Below, piece by piece: positions 47,701 to 56,215 of a DNA stretch of 64,000 bases (positions within the stretch are counted from its first letter, which is position 1; each line of letters opens with the position of its first letter). The translations under genes were made by a program, and so were the position numbers. The notes beneath the pieces are model-generated. The model saw only the letters and a list, made by a program, of their open reading frames with translations. It was not told the DNA's origin and searched no databases. Origin of the DNA: Streptomyces roseoverticillatus (GTDB lineage: Bacteria; Actinomycetota; Actinomycetes; Streptomycetales; Streptomycetaceae); the NCBI RefSeq assembly GCF_000719265.1, contig NZ_JOFL01000027.1, positions 7,688 through 71,687 on the forward strand. The letters are read 5' to 3'.

Positions 47701-48231
47701 CGGGGTGTGCAGCAGCAGAGGTCCCGGCCGGCCGCGGCGCCTGACGGGCGCGGCATTCCGCGGTCACGAACTTCCGCCATATGACGGCCAGTCTGCCGAC
47801 TGCACTCGAAAACAGGCACCTGACCAGCAGTGACAGCGAACTACTACCGGAGTAAATATCGCCGGTCGTTGAAGGCGAAGAAGGCGGCGGTGAGTAAATT
47901 GTCCGCGATGCCCAGGACACATTCAGCCAGTGCACCGGCCGCGGCCGGACGGACTTCCGATGCGTTCACCGGGCCCCGCACGCCCGGCCGGAATCCCCCG
48001 CCACCGGGATGCTCTCGACGAAATCAGACGGCGGCGGACAGACGGCACATCGAGGGCCGGTAGGCAGCACCACCTCGGATAGCAAACCGCGTAAAGAACG
48101 TTTCAAGAAACCCAAAGGTAGTTGCGGGGTACACGGGCATCTTGCTTTAGTGATCACCGAGGCTGGCCACACGGGGCCGGCTCATACGATCCGCGCACTT
48201 CAACAGTCGTGACAGTCGGGGGAAGACTGCC
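47701..48231. other. About 530 bases without an intact gene, less GC-rich
   Basis: This stretch leads from the broken MFS gene to the left edge of the operon at 48579. Base composition falls compared with the left flank. Apart from a 12-bp palindrome near 48100, I see no gene, tRNA or insertion sequence ends. Open frames on either strand have no ribosome site or family resemblance. Confidence 0.5.
48100..48111. promoter_or_regulatory. Palindrome GTTTCAAGAAAC
   Basis: A perfect 5-bp inverted repeat around a 2-base centre. It is AT-rich in a GC-rich genome and lies about 470 bases before the operon at 48579. It is a candidate operator, with no regulator identified. Confidence 0.35.
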
Positions 48232-48237
48232 GTGAGC

Positions 48238-48363
48238 ATGCCTGAAGATTTAGACCGGAGTCTCAGCGGGACTCCGTCTTCGCCGAGTCAGTATCCATGC
48301 CGGCAGACGTCAATGCGGCCATGGCGACGCCCGCCTTGCTTCCCGGCTTCAACGCCGGCCTAA
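48238..48363 (+). CDS. Possible small gene or 5' remnant with a TTA codon
   Basis: A 41-residue frame beginning MPEDLDRSLSGT from ATG 48238 (or GTG 48232), preceded by GGGGGAAG at good spacing. The upstream sequence looks like a normal Streptomyces promoter and leader. The fifth codon (48250-48252) is TTA, the rare leucine codon read by the developmentally controlled bldA tRNA. The rest, rich in Pro, Ser and Arg, has no family resemblance, so this may be the surviving start of a lost gene instead of a functional peptide. If translated it would depend on bldA. Low confidence. Confidence 0.3.
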   Translation: MPEDLDRSLSGTPSSPSQYPCRQTSMRPWRRPPCFPASTPA

Positions 48364-48578
48364 ATATTACGGCACAACGATTTCACGCTGCCGTCCGCTG
48401 ACTTTCCCTTCGCGAACTGCCCTGTCTCAGCACGGTCACATCGTGCTGCCCGCCTGCCGAGCATCTTCATCGCCGCCGAGGCCGATTTCAGTGATCGGCC
48501 GTAACGGCCTCTCCCCTGTTCCGGGCCTACTTGCCGCGCGCATCGCGTTGTCAATAGGTGACCAACAAGCAGAGAGTC

Positions 48579-49616
48579 ATGCCAATGAACCAGAGGCGCA
48601 CACCACTCCCGCAGCCGCACCAGCACACGATCATGGACTGCACGGTACGTGACGGTGCTTACTCCGTTAATTTCCAGTTCGATATGAAGACGATCGAGAC
48701 CCTGCTCGCCGAGATCAGTTCGGCGGGTGTGGAATGGATTGAAGTCGGCCATGGCCTGGGCATCAGGGGCAACACGATCGCCGAATCAAACATCACCGAT
48801 CTGGAGTGGTGCGGGATCGCTTCGCGGCTCCTGCCCGAGAACGTCAACTGGGGCATGTTCGCGGTGGCGGACTACACGTCCCCCGCGGATCTGGAACCGC
48901 TGGCCGACGCCGGGATGAAGTACACCCGCATCGGGTCCGACATGACGTCGTACGAGAATGTGTACGACCATGTCGCCCGTGCCAAAGATCTCGGTCTGAC
49001 GGTTTTCGTCAACCTGATGAAGTCCCATGTCTACGACACCGAAAAGGCCGTAGAGATCGCCACCCGGATCGAGAACTCCTGCGATCTCGATGGCCTGTAC
49101 TTCGTCGATTCAGTGGGACAGTTCCTCCCCGAGCGCACGGCACAGCTCTTCAGCGAGGCGGCACGTCAGCTGAAGACGCCGCTGGGTTTCCACGGGCACA
49201 ACAACCTGGGTCTGGCCAACGCGAACTCCCTGGCCGCGATGGATAACGGCGCCTCGATCGTGGACTGCACGCTGGCGGGGCTCGGCCGGGATGCCGGCAA
49301 CGCCGTGCTCGAGCACATGGCCGGGGTGCTGGAGCTGCAGGAAGGCAAGCGCATCTACAACACGGATGCACTCGCCCACACCAGCGAGCACTGCGTCTCC
49401 CGCCTGGAGACGCTCAAGGCCGACCGCGAGCTGCAGGTTCTCGGCGCACTGTACGGGCTGCACTCCAAGAACTTCCCCGCCATCACCGCCGCGGCCGAAA
49501 AGTACTCGCTCAGCCCCGTGCAGCTGATGGAAGCGGTGAAGCCGACGGCCTATCAGAAGGACCTGTCGAGCGCTGACATCGAAGCCATTGCGAAGTCCTT
49601 CCTCGAGACGGAGTAA
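48579..49616 (+). CDS. DRE-TIM metallolyase, 4-hydroxy-2-oxovalerate aldolase-like
   Basis: A 345-residue member of the HMGL-like/DRE-TIM family, equal in size to DmpG/BphI aldolases. The metal and catalytic motif MDCTVRDGAYS is at residues 19-29 (Asp20, Arg24, Asp25), and the barrel's His pair is in GFHGHNNLGLANANS. The C-terminal part (LYGLHSKNFPAITAAAEKYS) also fits the DmpG layout. Such enzymes make or break a C-C bond between pyruvate and an aldehyde. The partner acetaldehyde dehydrogenase of catabolic operons is absent. GTG 48558 is an alternative start; ATG 48579 seems better placed. First gene of the low-GC operon; FAH-family gene follows after 4 bases. Confidence 0.85.
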   Translation: MPMNQRRTPLPQPHQHTIMDCTVRDGAYSVNFQFDMKTIETLLAEISSAGVEWIEVGHGLGIRGNTIAESNITDLEWCGIASRLLPENVNWGMFAVADYTSPADLEPLADAGMKYTRIGSDMTSYENVYDHVARAKDLGLTVFVNLMKSHVYDTEKAVEIATRIENSCDLDGLYFVDSVGQFLPERTAQLFSEAARQLKTPLGFHGHNNLGLANANSLAAMDNGASIVDCTLAGLGRDAGNAVLEHMAGVLELQEGKRIYNTDALAHTSEHCVSRLETLKADRELQVLGALYGLHSKNFPAITAAAEKYSLSPVQLMEAVKPTAYQKDLSSADIEAIAKSFLETE

Positions 49617-49620
49617 TCAA

Positions 49621-50493
49621 GTGAACGTGAAGGTCTACCCGTACGTCGTTGATCAGCAGCAGGACGTCGTCCTTGAGGATCACGACGGCTACAAGGCCTC
49701 TGTCCGCCGACTGGCGAGCACGCTGAACGAGCCGTTGCCGATCGACCTCGCCCAGCTCATCTCGACGGAGAAGATGCCCCTCCTGGTCGGCAAGTTCCGC
49801 GAGCACCGCGCCGCCGGCCATGACGGCATGGACCTCGGACAGGTCTCCCTCGGGGACTCCCTGATGCTGTCGTCCATACCTCAGATCTGGGGCGCGGGGC
49901 TCAACTTCCTGGCTCACGCGAAGGACCTGGAAGCCACCCAGGACGATTTTCCGGGCTCATACAACCGCCCTTACACCTGTGTGATCGCCAATGGCGACGC
50001 CATCAAGATTCCGCGGCAGTCCTCCCGCGTCACCGCCGAGGCGGAGCTGGGAGTCGTGCTGGGGAAGACCTGCAAGAACGTATCCGCCGAGGACGCGTTC
50101 GACTACATTCTCGGGTTTACCACCAGCCTCGACATGACGGATGAGGGCGCCCTCCGGCAGAACCTCCGGTACATCGCGTGGAGCAAGGGCTTCGACACCT
50201 TCGCGAGCATCGGCCCGTCCTTGATTCTGCGGGACCAGGAGCAGTTCGAGGACCTCAAGGACATCCGCATCACCACATACCGGAACGACGAGATCGTCGC
50301 GAGCAACACCGTCAGCAACATGAAGTACAGCATCGGCCGGCTGATCGAGTACTTCTCGGCCGGCCGCACGCTCCCGGCCGGCACCGTGATCTCGACCGGA
50401 ACTCCCGGAGCCGCGGTGATTTCCCCCGGCGACACCGTTCGCGCAGAGGTCTCCGGCGTAGGCGTACTGGAACACCCCGTCGAAGCAGCCTAA
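49621..50493 (+). CDS. Fumarylacetoacetate hydrolase (FAH) family protein
   Basis: A 290-residue FAH-superfamily enzyme (hydrolase, isomerase, hydratase or decarboxylase of 2-oxo/beta-diketo acids). The C-terminal FAH domain spans about 85-285: IWGAGLNFLAHAKD, then IKIPRQSSRVTAEAELGVVL with the metal-binding Glu pair, TSLDMTDEG with the Asp, and ISTGTPGAAVISPGDTVRAE, the family end. It may act on the acyl-pyruvate or hydroxy-oxo acid made by the aldolase encoded just upstream. The start is GTG 49621, with GGAG eight bases before, four bases after the aldolase stop. The exact reaction cannot be told from sequence; isomerase, hydratase and lyase members look alike. Confidence 0.87.
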   Translation: MNVKVYPYVVDQQQDVVLEDHDGYKASVRRLASTLNEPLPIDLAQLISTEKMPLLVGKFREHRAAGHDGMDLGQVSLGDSLMLSSIPQIWGAGLNFLAHAKDLEATQDDFPGSYNRPYTCVIANGDAIKIPRQSSRVTAEAELGVVLGKTCKNVSAEDAFDYILGFTTSLDMTDEGALRQNLRYIAWSKGFDTFASIGPSLILRDQEQFEDLKDIRITTYRNDEIVASNTVSNMKYSIGRLIEYFSAGRTLPAGTVISTGTPGAAVISPGDTVRAEVSGVGVLEHPVEAA

Positions 50494-50520
50494 TCGTAGA
50501 AAATCGAGTGAGGACTGAGA

Positions 50521-51342
50521 ATGGTATTCGAGGCCAAGCACTTCGACACCCTCGCCGAACAGGGTTACTGCGTGATCGAGAACTACCTCGATCCGGAGAC
50601 CGTGCAGCGCCTGCGCACGGTGTCGGAGGATATTCTTTCGCGCGGTGACGGCACCATGCCGCCGAGCCTCTTCCTGGAGAGCTCCGAGCTGAAGAACGCT
50701 CTCTTCTCCGAGAAGTTCGACGACATGGTGGCCGAGCTCAGCAACAAGGTCGGCTCGCTGCTGCTGTACCCGAACTTCACCGTCCGGAAGGCCCTGCTCA
50801 TCGGTTGGCACATCGATGACCGCATGTTGTCGAAGCCCGTCAACAAGCCCGGCGATTTCCCCGCGATCCTGATGTTCAACATTTTCCTCCAGGACAATGA
50901 CACCGTCCACGGCGGGGGCATGGACATCGTCCAGTCGAGCCCCCTGCGCTCCCGGGAAGAGCGCGAGGAAATCGTCAGCAATCACGAATACACGCCGGAA
51001 AACACAATCCCGAGCAAGGCGGGCGACCTGGTGATCTTCGATTACCGCGCCGTGCACCGCGGGACCCACCCGCAGATCGAGTCCGATGTGGCACGCCTCG
51101 CCCTGCAGTGGACACTCTCCGTCGGTAACGCTGTCACCCAGGACTACCTGAAGTATCTGCGCGCCCGGCTGACGAAGAAGCTGCACATCTCGGACTACAC
51201 CAACCACAAGGCGAGCAACTTCTTCGCCGACCTCCCCAACGTCACCCGTGAACTGATCGAGGAGTCCTGCGGCAAGCCCGTCTTCTCCGACGGTCTCGGG
51301 TACCGCGGTCTGTCCGACATCGTGGAAGAGGATTCTCACTGA
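50521..51342 (+). CDS. Phytanoyl-CoA dioxygenase (PhyH)-family oxygenase
   Basis: A 273-residue Fe(II)/2-oxoglutarate oxygenase of the PhyH family. The iron-binding pair is His97-x-Asp99 in GWHIDDRM, the distal His lies in AVHRGTH (179 or 183), and the 2-oxoglutarate Arg is probably in VARLALQW near 192. PhyH members in natural-product loci hydroxylate, epoxidise or halogenate small substrates. There is no CoA-binding hint here. The stop overlaps the ThDP-enzyme start by one base (TGATG), so the two are translationally coupled. RBS GAGGACTGAGA precedes the ATG. The gene is visibly less GC-rich than the chromosome around it. The substrate is unknown. Confidence 0.87.
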   Translation: MVFEAKHFDTLAEQGYCVIENYLDPETVQRLRTVSEDILSRGDGTMPPSLFLESSELKNALFSEKFDDMVAELSNKVGSLLLYPNFTVRKALLIGWHIDDRMLSKPVNKPGDFPAILMFNIFLQDNDTVHGGGMDIVQSSPLRSREEREEIVSNHEYTPENTIPSKAGDLVIFDYRAVHRGTHPQIESDVARLALQWTLSVGNAVTQDYLKYLRARLTKKLHISDYTNHKASNFFADLPNVTRELIEESCGKPVFSDGLGYRGLSDIVEEDSH

Positions 51343-53042
51343 TGCCGAACGTAGCACGTGTGATCCTGGATTCCCTCTGGGACGAGGGTGTTTCGACATT
51401 CTTCATGGTCCCGGGGAAGATGATCAACGCATTCATGTCGAACTACCGCGATGCCGACCGCGACGGCAATCCCCGGATTGCACCCGTGATCGCCGCCAAC
51501 GAAGGCGGTGCGACGGCCATGGCCGACGGTTACGCCCGAGCCGCGGAGCGGCCCGGCGTGGTGATGGCGCTGGACGGCCCGGGTGTGGCCAACAGCGTCG
51601 GGATACTGATCAATGCGAGTGCGGACCGATCGCCCGTCATCCTGCTGTCGGGACACATCCCCAGGGGTTTCGACGCCCATGACGCGCTGCAGGACGTGAC
51701 GCCGACGGGTATCGATATGGCGGCAGTGCTGGAACCGGTAACGAGCTCGTCACTGCAGGTGCGAAGCGATGAGCACCCGATCCGGTACTGGAACCGCACT
51801 CTGAAGAAGCTCGTCGAATGCCCGACGCGCCCTGTGTACCTGTCCTACGCCGCGGATGTGCTGGCCGCGGACAGCAGTGAATCCGCTGTCAGCACACGCT
51901 CGTTGTCGACCTCGCGCACGATGTGCGACGAGCAGGACCTCGACCGCGTGCTCGCTACGATCAACGCGTCGGCGAGTGTCTCCGTACTGGTGGGCTCGCA
52001 TGCCAACAAGCGGGATGTGCGGACCCTGCTGACCCGGCTGTCCGAATCCCACGACATCCTTGTCGGCTCCACTGTGGACGCCAAGGGAGCCTTCACCGAG
52101 AGCCACCCGAACAGTGTCGGCGTGTTCGGGTACTCGGCCAACCTGCGGGCGACCGAACTCTTCACGCAGCAGACCCCCGAAACAGTGCTGCTCCTGGGTT
52201 GCCGTCCCACGCAGTTCAACACCAGCGCCTACGACGCCCGTCTCTCCAGTGCACAGAACGTCATTGAGGTGACTTCTTCGGTCGAGGACATCGGCAACTT
52301 CGCTCCGGGCTCCCGGACGCTGCTGTGCGACGAGCTGCTGTTCCTGGAACGGTGGGAGGCCTCGTTGGCCGACCAGGTGTTCACCGAGAACGCGGCACTG
52401 CGGGAACGCGCCGAGCGCACGCCGCTATGGGAGAGCATTCCCGAGGACACCGACACCATGCATCCCGCGCGTGCGGTGGTGTCCCTGAACAAGTGGCTGA
52501 ACGACCGCTGGTGCGTTGCGGACATGGGCAACCACCGGTCCTTCGCCACGCACTACTGGACGACGCACATCGACGCCGGCTTCTACTCCAGCACCAACAT
52601 GGGTGTGATGGGCTGGGCCTTCGGTGCCGGTATCGGTGTGTCGTTCGCCCGGGAAGAGCCCGGTCTCGTCATCTCGGGTGACGGCTGCGCCCTGATGAAC
52701 GGCATAGAGATCCAGACCGCCGTCCGGTACCGCCGGAACATCATCTTCGCGATCTTCGACAACGCGAGCTACGGCGCAACGCGCATGAACAACAGGCAGA
52801 ACCTGCCGGAGTTGAGCGTTCTGCCGGATCACGACTGGGTGAAGTTCGCCGAGTCCGTCGGGGCGGAGGGCTTCCGGGTGACGTCGGTCGACGAGCTGGA
52901 AGCCGTGGCGGAGAAGATCAAGGACAGCGACGGTGTCCATGTCCTGCACGTCATCGTCGACCGCGATGCCGGCACCCCGGCACAGTCGTACCGGGAGAAC
53001 CTGAAGTCCTTCACCCGGTCGAGGACCGGGAGCAATGCATAG
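51342..53042 (+). CDS. Thiamine-diphosphate enzyme of the acetolactate synthase superfamily
   Basis: A 566-residue POX/AHAS-type ThDP enzyme with three domains. The N-terminal PYR domain has the catalytic Glu in IAANEGGATAMADGYARAAE near residue 50. The central domain runs about 190-350. The C-terminal PP domain has the cofactor motif GDGCALMNGIEIQTA, ending in IFAIFDNASYG, with the Asp/Asn ligands of Mg-ThDP. It decarboxylates a 2-oxo acid and may ligate the product to an acceptor. It is not a plain housekeeping AHAS, since no regulatory subunit or ilv genes are nearby. The start overlaps the oxygenase stop by one base. A 62-base gap separates it from the exporter. Confidence 0.88.
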   Translation: MPNVARVILDSLWDEGVSTFFMVPGKMINAFMSNYRDADRDGNPRIAPVIAANEGGATAMADGYARAAERPGVVMALDGPGVANSVGILINASADRSPVILLSGHIPRGFDAHDALQDVTPTGIDMAAVLEPVTSSSLQVRSDEHPIRYWNRTLKKLVECPTRPVYLSYAADVLAADSSESAVSTRSLSTSRTMCDEQDLDRVLATINASASVSVLVGSHANKRDVRTLLTRLSESHDILVGSTVDAKGAFTESHPNSVGVFGYSANLRATELFTQQTPETVLLLGCRPTQFNTSAYDARLSSAQNVIEVTSSVEDIGNFAPGSRTLLCDELLFLERWEASLADQVFTENAALRERAERTPLWESIPEDTDTMHPARAVVSLNKWLNDRWCVADMGNHRSFATHYWTTHIDAGFYSSTNMGVMGWAFGAGIGVSFAREEPGLVISGDGCALMNGIEIQTAVRYRRNIIFAIFDNASYGATRMNNRQNLPELSVLPDHDWVKFAESVGAEGFRVTSVDELEAVAEKIKDSDGVHVLHVIVDRDAGTPAQSYRENLKSFTRSRTGSNA

Positions 53043-53104
53043 TACGGCCCGGCCGACACGGATCTGAGATGCACACAGCACAAACAACGAGGTAGGCGGC
53101 GGAG

Positions 53105-54310
53105 ATGTCTGGTGCGAAGTCGAAGTTTACGAGCAACGAAGTGCGCGTACTCTTCTTCGCTTTTTTCAGTGTTGTCATCGGCTTGATGGCAGTAGATTTT
53201 TTCAACCCATCTCTCCCGACCATCCAGAAGGACTTGGATGTCGGCCAGGGCACCATGAAGAACCTCATCGTGTTCTACATGATCGTTCTTGGTCTGGCCC
53301 AGTTCTTCTACGGCAGTTTCTCTGATGCCAAGGGCCGCAAGATAGCCCTGGCGACAGGACTCGGTGTCGCGGCGGTGGGTCTGTTCGTGGGATACACCGC
53401 CCACAGCATCGTCGCGCTGGACATCTCCCGCGTGCTCACTGCGCTGGGCACTGCCTCGTGCACCGTGATATCCCGGGCGCTGATCGTCGACACACTGCAA
53501 GAGCCCGGAAAGCTGCGTAAGGCGTTTTCCTACTTCTCGATGGCAAGTCAGCTGTCGCCGGCCATCGCTCCCCTGATCGGCAGCTTCATCGGTGTCCACT
53601 TCGGCTGGCACGTTCAGTTCCTGCTCTTTGCCGTAGCGGTCGTCGCCGGGCTGATCATGATTGCTTCGCTGATGCCGGAGACCCATCCGGCATCAGCGCG
53701 CAATCAGGGGCGGACGGGCAAGGTGCAGGCCTATACGACCGTTCTCAAGAACGTCAACTTCACGTCGTACAGCATTGCTTCCGCGCTGATCTTCTCCTTC
53801 ACCATCGCGTTCTACGCGACGGCACCCTTCGCGTTCGATGCCCTGGGCGTCAGCCCGGTGGGCAACAGCCTGTTCTACATCCTGTATGCCGTGTCCATCA
53901 TCTGCGGCTCGTTCTGCAACAGCTGGATCAGCTGGTCGCCGACGGACACCTACATCCGAGGCCTCGTGGCATACCTGGTGGTATTCGTGGTCTCGGCATT
54001 CTCGGACCTGGACAGCAGTCTGGTGAAGATCGGTCTGTTCTCGGTTGCACTGGGCTTCATCTCCGGCATGATCGCTCCGCTGACCCTGACCCTGAGCATG
54101 ACCACGGTGGAGACGGCCCGCGGCGCGGCCAGCGCGGTACAGGGTGCCATCAAGATGTTCTTCACCGGCCTGTTGCTGCTGGTGTTCGACAGCGTCGTCA
54201 TCACCGGGTTCACCGCTATTGTCCTGATATTCATCGGGTTCGCGGTGGCGCTCCTGGCGCTTTACATGTTCACAACCGCCGCCAACCGAAAGGAAAAGGT
54301 CAGTGCGTAA
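53105..54310 (+). CDS. MFS exporter, Bcr/CflA type
   Basis: A 401-residue twelve-helix MFS transporter. VFYMIVLGLAQFFYGSFSDA with KGRKIALATG is the loop 2-3 motif of the Bcr/CflA drug-efflux group, and the helix-5 region ISRALIVDTLQEPGKLRKAF fits the same group. The first helix segment uses many TTT and TTC codons and AT-rich third positions, quite unlike the chromosomal background, which supports horizontal origin. It likely exports the product of the operon and may give self-protection. RBS GGTAGG/GGAG precedes ATG 53105. Its end overlaps the SDR start by eight bases. Confidence 0.88.
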   Translation: MSGAKSKFTSNEVRVLFFAFFSVVIGLMAVDFFNPSLPTIQKDLDVGQGTMKNLIVFYMIVLGLAQFFYGSFSDAKGRKIALATGLGVAAVGLFVGYTAHSIVALDISRVLTALGTASCTVISRALIVDTLQEPGKLRKAFSYFSMASQLSPAIAPLIGSFIGVHFGWHVQFLLFAVAVVAGLIMIASLMPETHPASARNQGRTGKVQAYTTVLKNVNFTSYSIASALIFSFTIAFYATAPFAFDALGVSPVGNSLFYILYAVSIICGSFCNSWISWSPTDTYIRGLVAYLVVFVVSAFSDLDSSLVKIGLFSVALGFISGMIAPLTLTLSMTTVETARGAASAVQGAIKMFFTGLLLLVFDSVVITGFTAIVLIFIGFAVALLALYMFTTAANRKEKVSA

Positions 54311-55073
54311 TACGACGGCCCTGGTGCTGGGCGGGACATCGGGCATCGGCCTGGGGATCGCGCGGAGTCTCGCCGCACACGGGGCGACCGTCACCATTGC
54401 GAGCCGCGACCAAGGAAAGGCCGACCGGACAGCGGCGACCATCACGGTTCCGGCCGGCGCGGTGAGCGTTTCCGGGATCGGTCTCGACCTTTCCCGCCCG
54501 GAAGGAATCGCGGACGCGCTGCGGCGGCACGGGAAAGATTTCGACATCGCCGTGCTCAACGGTCCGGGGTACCGGCCCGGCAAGGTCGACACCGTGACGG
54601 CGGATGACTTTTCGCAGGCGTACAGCTCGATGTTCCTGTCACTGCAGCAGGTTGTCGACTCGGTCGTCGGCAGCATGAAGAAGAAGCAGTGGGGCAGGCT
54701 GCTGTACGTCTCTTCGAGTTCAGTGATCGTGCCCATCCATGAGCTTGCCGTTTCGTCCGTGGTGCGCTCCGCGGTGAATTCGTACATGAAACTGCTGGCG
54801 AACGCGCTAGCCCCGGACGGGATCACCGTGAATTCGGTTATTCCCGGCCGTATCGACACCCCGCGAGTGCAGGCAGTCGATGCGGTGCGGGCACGTGACC
54901 GGGGTGTCACCGCCGATCAGGTCCGCGAGGGCGCGGAGAGCCTCATCCCGGTCGGCAGATACGGCACACCGGAGGAGATAGGTGAGCTGGCGGCCTTCTT
55001 GTGTTCGGATCGAGCGGGTTACCTCACCGGTTCCGCTTTCCGCTGCGACGGCGGAATGACAGCCGCTTTGTGA
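54303..55073 (+). CDS. Short-chain dehydrogenase/reductase with atypical active site
   Basis: A 256-residue classical-length SDR. The cofactor motif GGTSGIGLG is at residues 10-18. The catalytic Ser region YVSSSSVIV is kept. The position where YxxxK is expected reads SSVVRSAV (in HELAVSSVVRSA), so Ser and Arg replace Tyr and Lys. Such variants are known in a subgroup of FabG-like SDRs and may have a different acid-base system or no redox activity. The end VNSVIPGRIDTPR and YLTGSAFRCDGG is normal for the family. The start is GTG 54303, eight bases inside the MFS gene, with AAAGGAAAAGG upstream. Last gene of the operon. Confidence 0.86.
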   Translation: MRNTTALVLGGTSGIGLGIARSLAAHGATVTIASRDQGKADRTAATITVPAGAVSVSGIGLDLSRPEGIADALRRHGKDFDIAVLNGPGYRPGKVDTVTADDFSQAYSSMFLSLQQVVDSVVGSMKKKQWGRLLYVSSSSVIVPIHELAVSSVVRSAVNSYMKLLANALAPDGITVNSVIPGRIDTPRVQAVDAVRARDRGVTADQVREGAESLIPVGRYGTPEEIGELAAFLCSDRAGYLTGSAFRCDGGMTAAL

Positions 55074-55260
55074 CGTCTCGCTCCCGGTCCGTCGCCGGCC
55101 GACCGGCGACGGACCGGTGTCAGCGCCCGCGGCCCGCGCCCGCGCCCGGCCTCCCACCGAACGCGCCGTCAGCGCCCTTCACCTCCACGAGCCCCCGGAA
55201 GGGGCCTTTCGGTCGATCCGTGACCGCTGAGCCGGCACCCTGCGTGGCTACCCTGGCGGG

Positions 55261-55857
55261 ATGAGGATCCCGTCCACGGAAGACATCCGCGCCCTGCACG
55301 AGCGGCACGCACCATCCCCCGAGGCGCTGGAACTGGTCCGCACCCACTGCGAGATCGTCTGGAGGGTCGCCGAACGGATCCTGGACGCGTCCCCCGACGG
55401 CATCGACCGCGACCTGGTGCGCGCCGGCTGTCTCCTGCACGACATCGGCGTCTACCGCCTCTACGACGACACGGGAAGGGCCGACCTCACCGGCTACGTC
55501 CGGCACGGGGTGCTGGGGCACGAACTCCTGAGGGCCGAGGGGCTGCCCGAGGAGATCTGCCGGTTCTGCTCCTGCCACGTGGGCATGGGCCTGACCCGGC
55601 ACGACGTGCTGCGGCGTCGGCTTCCCCTGCCCGCCGCGGACTACCTGGCGGTCACGCAGGAGGAGAAGCTCGTGATGTACGCGGACAAGTTCCACAGCAA
55701 GACCTCGCCCCCGCGCTTCGTCGCCGCCGACACGTACGCCGCCCACGTCCGGCGCTTCGGCCAGGACAAGGCCGAGACGTTCACCGGTCTGCGCAAGACC
55801 TTCGGCGATCCGGAACTGACCGGTCTGGCGGCCGACTACGGTCACGCCCTGACCTAG
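55261..55857 (+). CDS. HD-domain phosphohydrolase-like protein
   Basis: A 198-residue HD-superfamily protein. THCEIVWRVAERIL contains the first metal His, AGCLLHDIGVYRLYD the HD pair, and YVRHGVLGHELLRAEG the following His residues; a last Asp lies in MYADKFHS. Such proteins hydrolyse phosphoesters or nucleotides in the cytoplasm. The substrate is unknown. The gene starts about 190 bases after the SDR stop, with a return to normal high GC, so it is outside the acquired operon. A broken SUKH-type gene follows on the same strand. Confidence 0.82.
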   Translation: MRIPSTEDIRALHERHAPSPEALELVRTHCEIVWRVAERILDASPDGIDRDLVRAGCLLHDIGVYRLYDDTGRADLTGYVRHGVLGHELLRAEGLPEEICRFCSCHVGMGLTRHDVLRRRLPLPAADYLAVTQEEKLVMYADKFHSKTSPPRFVAADTYAAHVRRFGQDKAETFTGLRKTFGDPELTGLAADYGHALT

Positions 55858-55902
55858 CGGCGCCACGGGGCGTTGTCAGTGGTGGGTGCGACCATCGCGG
55901 TC

Positions 55903-56159
55903 ATGGCTGACACGACCTTCAACGCCCGGTGGCTGGGTTTCGCCCCCGCCTCCGGCGCGCGGATCGAGGCGCTGGAGGAGCGCCTCGGTTGCCGGCTCCC
56001 GCCGTCGTACCGGGCGTTCCGGTCACCGCCGAGTTCGGCGTCTCGCTGCCGCGCTCCGCCCTGACCTCGCAGGACTGCCGTCTGCACCGGTTCACGACCC
56101 GGTCGTGGACACGGCCGCCGGGGCCCGGCGAGACGTACGTGGTCGTGCGCTGGGAGTGA
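55903..56159 (+). pseudogene. Broken SMI1/KNR4 (SUKH)-family gene
   Basis: The N-terminal region ARIEALEERLGCRLPPSYRA is a clear SMI1/KNR4-type motif, after the start MADTTFNARWLGFAP. Directly after it the frame shifts, and the rest (LPRSALTSQDCRLHRF and TYVVVRWE) continues in another frame to a stop at 56159. The usual SUKH protein is 150 or more residues, so an internal deletion is present as well. SUKH proteins often act as immunity proteins against toxins of contact systems. No toxin gene is nearby. A remnant. Confidence 0.68.
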
Positions 56160-56215
56160 CAGCCGGCCCCTGTGCGTAAATGGGAGGCAAAAGGACGTCT
56201 TAGGGGAGATCACGC

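Noticed and set aside
48579..55073. Aromatic meta-cleavage catabolic operon
   Set aside because: An aldolase and FAH enzyme fit, but there is no dioxygenase for catechol, hydratase or acetaldehyde dehydrogenase, and PhyH, ThDP and an exporter do not belong to it.
48579..55073. Phosphonate biosynthesis
   Set aside because: A ThDP enzyme and PhyH oxygenase recall phosphonate loci, but PEP mutase is missing and the ThDP protein is of full acetolactate-synthase length.
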